From contig LJSF01000025.1 of the NCBI GenBank assembly GCA_001314655.1, positions 1 through 64,000 on the forward strand: a DNA stretch of 64,000 nt. Reading direction: 5' to 3'. Position 1 is the stretch's first letter; the number at the start of each line of letters is the position of its first letter. The notes below the pieces were generated by a model. The model did no database searches, had not been told where the DNA came from, and saw nothing but the letters and a program-made list of their open reading frames with translations. Source of the DNA: Rhodobacteraceae bacterium HLUCCA08. Lineage in GTDB: Bacteria > Pseudomonadota > Alphaproteobacteria > Rhodobacterales > Rhodobacteraceae. Positions 45,519 through 53,766 of the stretch are shown piece after piece. A program made the position numbers and the translations under genes.

Positions 45519-46161
45519 CAGCTGGCCCCGGTTTGTCCTGGGATTTCGTTCTGGACCGGCCATGTGTCGGTCTTGCGACAGGCGTCGAGGGCCCGGGGGC
45601 CGGGAGCGCGCCGGGTTGCGCCGCCTTGCGCGCCGGGCCGCGCCGGCGCCGTCCCAGTTCCCGGTAAAGCGCTTCGCGCGTGATGCCCAGTTCGGCGGCC
45701 AGATCCTGCCATTGGCCACGTTCGGGCAGGCGGTTGCCCGCGTCGAGCCAGGTGTCGAGCCGGTCCGCGACCCGGGGCATCGCGCGGATTTCGGCCCGCA
45801 GACGGGCATGCTGCAGCGATTGGGCAAGGCGGCGCGCCCAAAGCTCGGACAGTTTCGGGTCCGATGCAAGGCGGGCGCGAAACCGGTCGCGCGGCACGCG
45901 GGCGGCGATGCCCGGTGTCGTCGCGACCGCATCGCAATGATACCTGTCCGACCAGGCCGAGGCTTCGGCCAGGATCTGCCCGGGCCCGGCATTCTGCAGG
46001 ATCATCCGCAGGCCCTGTCCGGTATGGCGCACCAGATCGACCCGCCCCTTTTGCAGCAACAGCATCGACGTCACCCGCTCACCGGCGCGCAGCAAGGTGT
46101 CTCCGGCGCCGAAGCGGACGGAGGGCGCGGTGGTGAACAGCGAAGCAAGCGCGTCGGACAT
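45496..46161 (-). CDS. Crp/Fnr family transcriptional regulator
   Basis: A 221-residue protein with a cyclic-nucleotide-binding-type beta barrel (residues 10-115, LLQKGRVDLVRHTGQG) and a C-terminal winged helix, WQDLAAELGITREALYREL near residue 160. The four-cysteine N-terminal Fe-S motif of Fnr is absent. A disordered Pro/Arg-rich tail of about 40 residues overlaps the chrA start. Four more residues are added if ATG 46173 is used. Its coupling to chrA suggests it regulates chromate or related stress responses; this is inference. Confidence 0.85.
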   Translation of the reverse strand: MSDALASLFTTAPSVRFGAGDTLLRAGERVTSMLLLQKGRVDLVRHTGQGLRMILQNAGPGQILAEASAWSDRYHCDAVATTPGIAARVPRDRFRARLASDPKLSELWARRLAQSLQHARLRAEIRAMPRVADRLDTWLDAGNRLPERGQWQDLAAELGITREALYRELGRRRRGPARKAAQPGALPAPGPSTPVARPTHGRSRTKSQDKPGPADDRPTAR

Positions 46162-46231
46162 GATCGCGATCATATGCGCGCGGGCGGGGAAATGCGACAG
46201 GGGGCCTGCCGAAATCGAATGGAGCCCCCCG

Positions 46232-46813
46232 ATGACCCGACGACACGCCCTTGCCCTGTGCCTATGCGTGCTGCCCCTGGCCGCCCCGGCGCAGGACCCG
46301 TCCCCCTATGCCGGGATGGAGACCCGCGAGATCAAGAGCCTTTCGTCGCAGGATCTGGACGATCTGCGCGCGGGGCGCGGCTGGGGGCTGGCCTTGCCGG
46401 CCGAGCTCAACGGCGTTCCGGGGCCGGCGCATGTGCTGGAGTTGCGGACCGAACTCGGTCTCGACCCCGATCAGGTTCGGGCGGTCGAGGCCTTGTTCGC
46501 CGAGATGCAGGCCGAGGCGCGCCTTGCCGGAGAGCGGCTGATCGCCGCCGAAGCCGCGATCGAGGCCGCGTTCCGGGACGGTGAAACCGATCCCGACCGG
46601 TTGCGCGCCCTGATCGATACGGCCGCCGCGGCGCGCGCCGATCTGCGGTTCGTGCATCTGTCGCGGCATCTGCAGACCGTGCCGCTTCTGAGCGCGGAGC
46701 AGATCGAGATGTATGGCGCGCTTCGCGGCTATACCGCCGCCGATCCCTGCGCTGCCGTGCCCGATGGCCATGACCCGGCGATGTGGCGGCGCCACAACGG
46801 CTGCGACGGCTGA
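46232..46813 (+). CDS. periplasmic Spy/CpxP-like protein
   Basis: A 193-residue protein with a signal peptide (MTRRHALALCLCVLPLAAPA). The helical core contains LGLDPDQVRAVEALFAEMQAEA and, further on, TVPLLSAEQIEMYGALRGY, reminiscent of the LTxxQ repeats of Spy/CpxP and metal-resistance proteins. It is divergent from the Crp/Fnr gene. The assignment is by pattern only and the role is unknown; a periplasmic chaperone or metal-sensing function is possible. Confidence 0.6.
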   Translation: MTRRHALALCLCVLPLAAPAQDPSPYAGMETREIKSLSSQDLDDLRAGRGWGLALPAELNGVPGPAHVLELRTELGLDPDQVRAVEALFAEMQAEARLAGERLIAAEAAIEAAFRDGETDPDRLRALIDTAAAARADLRFVHLSRHLQTVPLLSAEQIEMYGALRGYTAADPCAAVPDGHDPAMWRRHNGCDG

Positions 46814-46841
46814 CGGCACGGCGGCGCCGGGCGGGGCCGGG

Positions 46842-49055
46842 TCAGTCCCACAGCGCGCCGGGCTTGAGGATCGACAGGGGATCGGCCCTGTCATCGGTCC
46901 AGACCGGGCCGTCATCGGCGTTCAGCGGCGCCCATGGCCCGGTATCGAGGATCGCCGCCGCATCGGCCGGGTCGCGGGCGATCAGGACGACGTCGCTCAT
47001 CCGGTAGCCGGGATCGTCCGACGCCTCGGCGGCCGACAGCTGGCGCCAGGACTGCACGCCCAGCGCCTCGGCCGAGCGGGCCAGCGGCAGGCCGATGTCG
47101 TAGTAGCGGTTCGACACGTGGAACAGCAGCACGCCCCCCGGGGCCAGCCGGTCGAGATAGAGCTCCATCGCCTCGAGCGTCGTCAGATGGACCGGCACCG
47201 CATCCGAGGAATAGGCGTCGATCACCAGGATGTCGAAATGCAGCCCGTCCTGACCGGCCAGCACCACCCGGGCATCGCCCAGATGGGTGGGGGCCTCGGG
47301 CGTGCAGCTGGACAGGAAGGTGAACAGCGCGGGGTCGCGGGCGACCCGGTCGACCATCGCGTCGATTTCGTAGAAATGCCAGTCCTGGCCCGGTGCGGCA
47401 TAGCAGGCCAGCGACCCGACGCCGAGGCCGACGATGCCGACGCTCTCGGCCGCCTGGCCGAAATCGGAACCCATGACCTGCCCCATGGGCGCGGCCGGGT
47501 GGTAATAGGTGACCGGCATCGGCCGCTCGGCCTCGATATCGGCCAGCCGCTGGGCGCCGTGGATCGTGGTGCCGTTGGAATAGAGCCGGATCCCGTCGCG
47601 ATCCAGCACCTGGTGCTGGCCGAAGAAACTGCGATCGGCGAACAGCCGGTCATCGGATGCGGCCAGCCAGAGCGGCAGGGTCACGACCAGGCCGGCGCCG
47701 ACCGCCAGGGCCGGACGCGCCGGTCGCGCCAGCACCAGCAGGGCCAGCCCGGCGGTGATCGCGCCGCCCCGCACCAATGCCCCGCCATCGCCCGCCAGCA
47801 GCACCGCGCCGGTCGCAACCAGGCCGATCGGCAGGCCAAGCGCCGCGCCGCGCCGCAATGCGGCGGCGTTCAGGCCCAGGGCGCCGCCAAAGACCAGCAG
47901 CAGCAGGACGATCAGCGTGGCGGGGCCTTCGACATGGTCGGTGAACAGCACCGGCCCGATGATCGAATTGAACAGCCCGCCCATCGCGCCGCCGATCGAC
48001 ATCACGACATAGAAGGCCGTCAGGTGTTCCGCCGGGGGCCGCGCCTCGTAGAGCGCGCGATGCGCCCAGGTGGTGACGACGAAAAAGCACAGGACAAGCG
48101 CGCCGGTGGCCGCTGCGGTCAGGTGGTCTCCGAACACGCCGGTCATCAGGCACAGCGCCGCGACGCTGGTCAGCTGCGCCAGGCGGGTAAAGCCGGGGCC
48201 GGCCACCGGGGTCCGGTTGCGGAAGGCGATGACGAAGCTGAGCAGGTACAGCGCCAGCGGGATCACCCAGACCAGCGGCACGGCACCGATATCGGTGCTG
48301 ATCCGGGAGGTGACGGCAAGCATCAGCGACGACGGCACGAAGGCCAGAAGCCCCCAGTGCAGCATGGTCGCGACCGCAGGGGCGGGGCGGTTCGGCGCCG
48401 CGGGTTGCGCCGCCTGCCGGGCCCGGCCGAAGACCAGCCCGCCGCAGGTCGCCAGGCCCAGGCCGAGGGCGACGAAACCGGCGGCGAAACCCAGCGCGAT
48501 ATCGGAGGCACCGAACAGTTTCTCCGCCACCAGCGGAAAGGCCAGCAACGCCAGCATCGAGCCCAGGTTCGACGCGCCATACAGGAAATAGGGGTCGTCC
48601 GCGGACGGCCCGCCCGACCGGGCATACCAGGCCTGGATCAGCGGCGCGTTCGACGACAACAGCGCGAAGGGCACCCCGACCCCCAGCGCGAACAGGCCCA
48701 GGGTCTGCAGCGCGACCGGGCGGGTCGCGTCCAGTTCCCAGCCCTCGGGCAGGGCCGGCGGCAGGAACAGCAGCGCCGCGGCCCAGATCGCCAGATGCAG
48801 CAGGATTTGCGCCCGGACCGGCAGGTAACGCGTCGACAGATGGGCATAAAGATAGCCGCCCAGCAGAACCGACTGAAAGAACAGCATCGCCGTGGCCCAG
48901 ACCGCGGGTGACCCCCCGATCGCCGGCAGCACGATCCGCGCGAAAAGCGGCTGCACGAAGAACAGCAGCGACGCGCTCAGAAAGATCGTCAGGGTGAACA
49001 GCGCCGGCGCCAGGCGGGCGGGGCGGGGCGTCTCGGTTGCGGAAAGAAAGGCCAT
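46842..49055 (-). CDS. fused multi-pass membrane / spermidine-synthase-like protein
   Basis: A 737-residue protein. The N-terminal two-thirds has about 14 hydrophobic segments (LTIFLSASLLFFVQPLFARI at the start). The C-terminal 220 residues form a SpeE-like methyltransferase fold, with VGIVGLGVGSLACYA near residue 535 and DILVIDAYSSDAVPVHLTT near residue 610. The combination is a known family of fused MFS/spermidine synthases without proven function. Key aspartates of true spermidine synthases cannot be assigned, so catalysis of spermidine formation should not be assumed. It stands alone, 157 bp downstream of the ectoine operon. Confidence 0.85.
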   Translation of the reverse strand: MAFLSATETPRPARLAPALFTLTIFLSASLLFFVQPLFARIVLPAIGGSPAVWATAMLFFQSVLLGGYLYAHLSTRYLPVRAQILLHLAIWAAALLFLPPALPEGWELDATRPVALQTLGLFALGVGVPFALLSSNAPLIQAWYARSGGPSADDPYFLYGASNLGSMLALLAFPLVAEKLFGASDIALGFAAGFVALGLGLATCGGLVFGRARQAAQPAAPNRPAPAVATMLHWGLLAFVPSSLMLAVTSRISTDIGAVPLVWVIPLALYLLSFVIAFRNRTPVAGPGFTRLAQLTSVAALCLMTGVFGDHLTAAATGALVLCFFVVTTWAHRALYEARPPAEHLTAFYVVMSIGGAMGGLFNSIIGPVLFTDHVEGPATLIVLLLLVFGGALGLNAAALRRGAALGLPIGLVATGAVLLAGDGGALVRGGAITAGLALLVLARPARPALAVGAGLVVTLPLWLAASDDRLFADRSFFGQHQVLDRDGIRLYSNGTTIHGAQRLADIEAERPMPVTYYHPAAPMGQVMGSDFGQAAESVGIVGLGVGSLACYAAPGQDWHFYEIDAMVDRVARDPALFTFLSSCTPEAPTHLGDARVVLAGQDGLHFDILVIDAYSSDAVPVHLTTLEAMELYLDRLAPGGVLLFHVSNRYYDIGLPLARSAEALGVQSWRQLSAAEASDDPGYRMSDVVLIARDPADAAAILDTGPWAPLNADDGPVWTDDRADPLSILKPGALWD

Positions 49056-49135
49056 GGGTGTCCTGCTCGGGCGATTGTTTCCCGTTTGAAGACACCAGGA
49101 ATGTGGTTCCTTTATGGCCACTTGGCGCAGGGATC

Positions 49136-49178
49136 GGGGCCGGGGCCGGGGCAGGGGCAGGGGCCGGGCCGGGTCGGG
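49136..49178 (+). repeat. GGGGCC/GGGGCA hexamer tract with G-quadruplex potential
   Basis: Five GGGG runs at 49136, 49142, 49148, 49154 and 49160 are spaced exactly 6 bp apart by CC or CA, followed by three GGG runs up to 49178. This satisfies the four-run, short-loop rule for a G-quadruplex on the plus strand. It lies 35-77 bp downstream of the ask gene, which is transcribed from the other strand, so the G-rich strand is the template for that transcript. Confidence 0.85.
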
Positions 49179-49212
49179 CCGTGCCGGCCCCGGCCGGATC
49201 TGTTGCGCCCTG

Positions 49213-50637
49213 TCAGGCGGCGCGGGCCAGGGCGGTCCGACCGGTTTCGATGAATTCGGCATGCAGCGCCCGGATCACCGGCTGGCGCAGGTCGCGCTCC
49301 AGGATGAATTGCACATCCACATTGCGCGGCCCCTGGCTGGCCGCCAGCGCCTCGTGCCCTGCTTCGGCGATCGCCTGCAATCCGCGGGTCAGAACCGACA
49401 GCCCGTTCAGATCGCGCCCGATCACCGACACCATGGCCAGGGTGCGCGAGCCGACCCGCGCGGTGGGATAGAGCCGCTCCAGGTCCTTTTCCACCCGCCG
49501 CATGGTCTTGAGCGAGGCATCGACATAATGGGTGATCGTATTGGCGTTCGACACCTTGGAGATTATCCGCACATCGTGGCGGGCCAGCACGTCCAGGATC
49601 GCGGAATCATAGCCCTTGACCCCGACCATGTCCTGTTCGAACAGCTCCAGCGCGACGATATCCAGGCCGGTGACCATCTCGACCGCCGGCGCGGGCGCCG
49701 GGCCATCGTCGATCAGCGTGCCCGGGTCGTCCGGTTCGAAGGCATTGGTGACCCGCAGCGGCACATCGGCCTGGCGCAGGGTCTTGGCCGCCTTGGGGTG
49801 GATCGCCTCCATCCCCATGTTCGACATCTGGTCGGCCACGTCGTAATTCGTATGGCCCAGCTTGCGCGCGGCCGCTTCGCCGACCAGGGCCGGATCGGCC
49901 GAGGACAGGTGGAATTCCTTGTGAATGATCGCCTCGTCCGCGCCCACAAGCGCGGCGAGCCGGGAAAACGTCACCTCGGAATAGCCCCGGTCGAATTCGC
50001 GCATCAGCCCCTCGGCACATTGGGCATAGCCGGTGACGATGGGCATTTCGCTGGCCGGGTCGACATCGGCCATGGCGCCGGTGATCCGGTCGTCCAGGCT
50101 GATCCCGCCATCGTCGCGCCAGCCGCTGAGGTCGACGAAGCGCGCATTGACCCCGGCGCGCTGCAGCAGCAGCGTGGTGACGAAGGCCGAATGCGCCTCG
50201 CCCAGGCCGGACAGCAATTCGCGGATCTGCAGCATGTGTTCGGACAGGCGGAAATGGCCGTAGCTGCACAGCCGCTGCAGGTCGACCAGGCAATTGCGGG
50301 CGCCCTCGATCCGGTCCCGGACGAAACCGCGGGCCCGGTCGATATCGCCGGGATGGTCCAGCACCGCGTCATGCGCGGCCTCCATCGCCCGGGCGACATC
50401 GCTCAGCGCGTCGTGCCAGCCATGGCCGGTATCGGAATTGGCGAACCGGGCATAGACCCCGGCATCGCCGGTCTTCTTGTGCTCCAGCAACAGGTTGGTG
50501 ATGCCGCCGAAGGCCGAGACGACGAAGATCCGGCCATAGAGCGCGGCGCCCTTGCGGCCGCCGATGAACAGCGTATCGCGCAATTCATCCAGGCGGGACA
50601 TCGAGGTGCCGCCGATCTTTTCCACAGTCAGGGTCAT
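49213..50637 (-). CDS. ask: ectoine-pathway aspartate kinase
   Basis: A 474-residue aspartokinase of the Ask_Ect type that phosphorylates aspartate at the head of the ectoine route. It opens MTLTVEKIGGTSMSRL with the KIGGTS nucleotide motif (KFGGTS in most kinases). It has FDRGYSEVTFSRLAAL near residue 215 and two C-terminal ACT domains (from LDIVALELFEQDMVG). It follows ectC with a 1-bp gap, the standard ectABC-ask order. A dedicated isoform escapes lysine/threonine feedback, which is known for this group rather than visible here. Confidence 0.95.
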   Translation of the reverse strand: MTLTVEKIGGTSMSRLDELRDTLFIGGRKGAALYGRIFVVSAFGGITNLLLEHKKTGDAGVYARFANSDTGHGWHDALSDVARAMEAAHDAVLDHPGDIDRARGFVRDRIEGARNCLVDLQRLCSYGHFRLSEHMLQIRELLSGLGEAHSAFVTTLLLQRAGVNARFVDLSGWRDDGGISLDDRITGAMADVDPASEMPIVTGYAQCAEGLMREFDRGYSEVTFSRLAALVGADEAIIHKEFHLSSADPALVGEAAARKLGHTNYDVADQMSNMGMEAIHPKAAKTLRQADVPLRVTNAFEPDDPGTLIDDGPAPAPAVEMVTGLDIVALELFEQDMVGVKGYDSAILDVLARHDVRIISKVSNANTITHYVDASLKTMRRVEKDLERLYPTARVGSRTLAMVSVIGRDLNGLSVLTRGLQAIAEAGHEALAASQGPRNVDVQFILERDLRQPVIRALHAEFIETGRTALARAA

Positions 50638-50638
50638 G

Positions 50639-51043
50639 TCAGGCGCTTTCGGTCGCATGCGCGTCCGCCGGCGCGTAGGAGCCGTCTTCGCGGTGCACCT
50701 CGGTCCCGGTCACCGGCGGGTTGAAGACGCAGGCCATGTGCAGCTCTTGCTCGGCGCGCAGGATGTGGGGATCATGGGCATTCAGGGCATACATCACGCC
50801 GGGCCGGATTTCGTGCACCTCGCCGGTGCCCAGGTCGGTGATCGACCCCTTGCCCTGCATGCAATAGACGCTTTCGAGGTGGTGCTTGTAGTGGAACCGG
50901 TGTTCCGACCCCGTCTCGAGCACGGTGATATGGAACGAGAACCCCATCCCGTCACCGGCCAGCAGCATCCGGGTGGAGGTCCAGCGGGCATCGGCGACAT
51001 GGGCGTCGGTCTTGCGCAGGTCTTCCAGGTCACGAACGATCAT
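50639..51043 (-). CDS. ectC: L-ectoine synthase
   Basis: A 134-residue cupin enzyme that cyclises N-gamma-acetyl-diaminobutyrate to ectoine. It begins [16 protein letters not shown], has the cupin core [19 protein letters not shown] (residues about 48-66) and [18 protein letters not shown]. The length is typical. It lies 5 bp after ectB. The longer frame reaching 51595 is an artefact overlapping ectB. Confidence 0.96.
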   Translation of the reverse strand: MIVRDLEDLRKTDAHVADARWTSTRMLLAGDGMGFSFHITVLETGSEHRFHYKHHLESVYCMQGKGSITDLGTGEVHEIRPGVMYALNAHDPHILRAEQELHMACVFNPPVTGTEVHREDGSYAPADAHATESA

Positions 51044-51048
51044 CGGGA

Positions 51049-52335
51049 TTACTCCGCTGCCTGTTTCATGGTTTCGGTCACGGTGGCCGTGGCCGCGCGC
51101 AGAATGTCGAAACCTTCGCGCAAGATCGCATCGGGCGTGGTCAGCGGGGCCAGCACCTTGACCACCTCGTCCTTGGGACCCGAGGTTTCGATCACCAGGC
51201 CGTTTCGGTAGGCGGCGGCGCAGATCGCGCCGGCCAGGTCGCCGGACCCGACATCGACCCCCTGCATCATCCCGCGGCCCTTGAGCCGGGCACCGGGGAT
51301 CATCGCGGCGATGCTGTCCAGCCCGTCCGTCACGATCGCGGCCTTGCGGGCGATCTCCTGTTCGAAGGCGGCATCGGCCCAGAACTTCTCGATCGCGACG
51401 CGGGCGGTGACGAAGGCATGGGTGTTGCCGCGGAAGGTGCCGTTGTGTTCGGCCGGGCCGAAGACGTCCTGTTCGGGACGCACCAGCATCAGCGCCATCG
51501 GCAGCCCGAAGCCCGAGATCGACTTGGCCATGGTGACGATATCCGGCGTCACGTCCATCGCCTCGAAGGAAAAGAACGTGCCGGCACGGCCGCAACCGGC
51601 CTGGATGTCGTCGATGATCAGCAGGGCGCCATGGGCATGGGCGATGCTTTCCAGCGCCTTCACGAATTCGGCCGAGGCGGTGTTGAGCCCGCCTTCGCCC
51701 TGCACGGTTTCCAGAAGGATCGCGGCCGGGGCGTCGATCCCGCCCGACGGATCGGACAGCATCTGCTCCAGCAGGGCGGCGGCATCCAGCCCCTCGGCAT
51801 AGCCGTCGAAGGGCATCCGGGTGACGCCGGCCGTGTCCATGCCGGCGCCGCCGCGATGGTATCCGTTGCCGGTCGCGGCCAGCGCGCCCATGGTCACACC
51901 GTGAAAGCCGTTGGTGAAGGCGATGATATTGGTGCGGCCGGTGACCTTGCGGGCGGTCTTCATCGCCGCCTCGACGGCATTGGCGCCGGTCGGGCCGGTG
52001 AACATCACCCGGTGATCCATCTCGCGCGGCGCCAGGATGTGGCGCTCGAAGGCGGTCAGGAAGGCGCCCTTGGCCTGGCTGTGCAGGTCAAGCCCGTGGG
52101 CGATGCCGTCATCGCTGATATGGTCGATCAGCGCGGCCTTCATGTCGGGGTCGTTATGGCCGTAGTTCAGCGACGAACAGCCGGCCAGAAAGTCGATGTG
52201 GCGGGTGCCGAGCTCGTCGAACAGCTCGGACCCGCGGGCATGGGTGAACACCGCGGGCATCGAGCGGCAATAGGACCGCGCCGCGCTTTCGCGGCGTTCG
52301 TAGATGGTCGTTTCCTGGGCCATGTCCTTGGGCAT
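51049..52335 (-). CDS. ectB: diaminobutyrate-2-oxoglutarate transaminase
   Basis: A 428-residue class III PLP aminotransferase making L-2,4-diaminobutyrate from aspartate semialdehyde. The PLP lysine lies in [17 protein letters not shown] near residue 267, preceded by [34 protein letters not shown] near residue 50 is family-typical. The start 52335 is supported by AGGAG seven bases upstream. The first five residues MPKDM are the same as in EctA. Confidence 0.96.
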   Translation of the reverse strand: MPKDMAQETTIYERRESAARSYCRSMPAVFTHARGSELFDELGTRHIDFLAGCSSLNYGHNDPDMKAALIDHISDDGIAHGLDLHSQAKGAFLTAFERHILAPREMDHRVMFTGPTGANAVEAAMKTARKVTGRTNIIAFTNGFHGVTMGALAATGNGYHRGGAGMDTAGVTRMPFDGYAEGLDAAALLEQMLSDPSGGIDAPAAILLETVQGEGGLNTASAEFVKALESIAHAHGALLIIDDIQAGCGRAGTFFSFEAMDVTPDIVTMAKSISGFGLPMALMLVRPEQDVFGPAEHNGTFRGNTHAFVTARVAIEKFWADAAFEQEIARKAAIVTDGLDSIAAMIPGARLKGRGMMQGVDVGSGDLAGAICAAAYRNGLVIETSGPKDEVVKVLAPLTTPDAILREGFDILRAATATVTETMKQAAE

Positions 52336-52366
52336 GGGGGACTCCTGTTCTGAAATGGGGGTGGGA

Positions 52367-52918
52367 TCAGGCGGCGCGCCGGAGCGTGGCCTGTTGCGAC
52401 GGCAGGGTGATCGTCACCATGTGCTCGGTCGCATGGGCGCCGTCGAAATGCGCCTCGCGGTCGAAATGCGGGGCATCGCTCAGATCACCGCCGATCAGGC
52501 GGGCAAAGCTGCGAAACAGCGCCCAGGAGGCGTCGTTGTCACGGGTGATGGTGGTCTTGAGCGTGGCGGCCCCGGCGGCCGCGTCGCGGTTGACCAGCTC
52601 CAGCAGCATGGTCTTGCCAAGGCCGAGGCCGCGCGCGACCGGGCTGACCGCGACCTGCCAGACGAAGAACGCGTCCTGGCCGGGGATCATGTGGCCGGAA
52701 ATCCAGCCGACGATGGCGCCGTCCAGGTCGGCGACCACACAGGTATCGCGGAAATGATCGGCCTGGATCAGATTGGCATAGATCGAGTTTTCGTCGAGCG
52801 GTTTGCAGGCGCGCACCAGCGCCCAGATGGCAGCCCCGTCCGTCGCATCGGGTTTGCGCAGACGGGGCACGCGCGCTCGGGGCGTGTCGGTCTCGGAACG
52901 CGTCATGTCTTTCGGCAT
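52367..52918 (-). CDS. ectA: diaminobutyrate acetyltransferase
   Basis: A 183-residue GNAT-fold enzyme that acetylates diaminobutyrate on the gamma nitrogen. ENSIYANLIQADHFRDTCVV lies near residue 43 and the acetyl-CoA-binding loop VARGLGLGKTML near residue 95. GAGGGAAGATCC precedes the start. It heads the ectABC-ask operon, divergent from ectR. No ectD hydroxylase was seen, so hydroxyectoine is not indicated. Confidence 0.95.
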   Translation of the reverse strand: MPKDMTRSETDTPRARVPRLRKPDATDGAAIWALVRACKPLDENSIYANLIQADHFRDTCVVADLDGAIVGWISGHMIPGQDAFFVWQVAVSPVARGLGLGKTMLLELVNRDAAAGAATLKTTITRDNDASWALFRSFARLIGGDLSDAPHFDREAHFDGAHATEHMVTITLPSQQATLRRAA

Positions 52919-52948
52919 GGATCTTCCCTCGTTTTCCGTTCGCCAACC

Positions 52949-52981
52949 TAACTAAAGGTTCGCGCCCTGTATTTCAACAGG
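52949..52981 (-). promoter_or_regulatory. ectA promoter with overlapping inverted repeat
   Basis: On the minus strand TTGAAA (52977-52972) and TAGTTA (52954-52949) are 17 bp apart, giving transcription start about 20-25 bp before ectA. An inverted repeat CCTGT-N6-ACAGG (52966-52981) covers the -35 box and is a candidate binding site for the MarR-type repressor encoded next door. Confidence 0.6.
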
Positions 52982-53107
52982 CAAAGTATATTCGGGCGAA
53001 GGATCGTGGCTACTTTGCGATTTTCCTCTTGAAATTGATGGATAGGCAAGGGTTCATCTGACAAATCAGTTTGCCGGTCGAAGGAAAGTGCACAAATACT
53101 TAGCCTA

Positions 53108-53136
53108 TTGAAGCAAACCTCCGCCTGTGACATACT
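53108..53136 (+). promoter_or_regulatory. ectR promoter, probably leaderless
   Basis: TTGAAG (53108-53113) and CATACT (53131-53136) are 17 bp apart. The expected start site, six to seven bases after the -10 box, coincides with the ATG of ectR at 53143, so the mRNA may have no 5' leader. No ribosome-binding site is visible before the ATG. Confidence 0.55.
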
Positions 53137-53142
53137 TGCTCG

Positions 53143-53637
53143 ATGACCGACGCGCCCCGCGACCGAACCGATCAGAGCCTGATCGCCCTGCGCCGAATCC
53201 TGCGCAAGACCGAGCTTTACGCCCGCGAACTGGCCCAGGCGGCCGGCCTGACACCGGCCCAGCTGCGGGTGCTGCAGATCATCGCGGCGCGCGGGCAAAG
53301 CGCCCTGCCCAAGGAACTGGCGGGCCAGATGGGCGTGAGCCAGGCCACGGTCACCGCCCTGGTGGACAAGCTCGTCGCGCGCGACATGGTTTCGCGCCGG
53401 CGCAGCGAAACCGACCGGCGCCAGACCCATGTGATGCTGTCCGACGCCGGCCGCGACGCGGTGCGCGACGCGCCCGATGCGCTGCAACAACGCTATGTGC
53501 GCGCCTTCGAACGGCTGGCCGACTGGGAACAGATGCAGATCCTCGCCGCGCTCGAGCGGGTGGCGGCGATGCTGGATGCCGATGCGCTGGATGTGGCGCC
53601 GGTCCTGGATTCCGACGATATCCGTGCCGTGAAGTGA
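53143..53637 (+). CDS. ectR: MarR family regulator of ectoine genes
   Basis: A 164-residue MarR-type winged-helix protein. ALPKELAGQMGVSQATVTALV (shown to residue about 75) holds the recognition helix, followed by the wing SRRRSETDRRQTHVMLSDAG. EctR1-type MarR proteins repress ectABC-ask in methylotrophs and halophiles and are encoded divergently from ectA, as here. The start ATG directly follows a promoter-like -10 box. Confidence 0.88.
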   Translation: MTDAPRDRTDQSLIALRRILRKTELYARELAQAAGLTPAQLRVLQIIAARGQSALPKELAGQMGVSQATVTALVDKLVARDMVSRRRSETDRRQTHVMLSDAGRDAVRDAPDALQQRYVRAFERLADWEQMQILAALERVAAMLDADALDVAPVLDSDDIRAVK

Positions 53638-53766
53638 CCCGTGCCGCCCGGGCGTTCTGCCCAAAAAACGGGCAATCGCGCGGGAAAGGGGCGGCAAACG
53701 ACGCTCTTTGCTTGAAGGGCGGGCGTTAACCTGTCCCGATGTCACGAAACGGACAAGAAGGCATCC

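Noticed and set aside
46713-48911. 732-codon plus-strand open frame opposite the spermidine-synthase-like gene
   Set aside because: Gln/Arg/Gly-rich antisense translation; the minus-strand protein has clear membrane helices and a methyltransferase domain.
52321-52918. Identical MPKDM starts of EctA and EctB as a sign of duplication
   Set aside because: Only five residues match, the codons differ, and the two proteins belong to unrelated folds, so chance or local copying of the leader cannot be separated.
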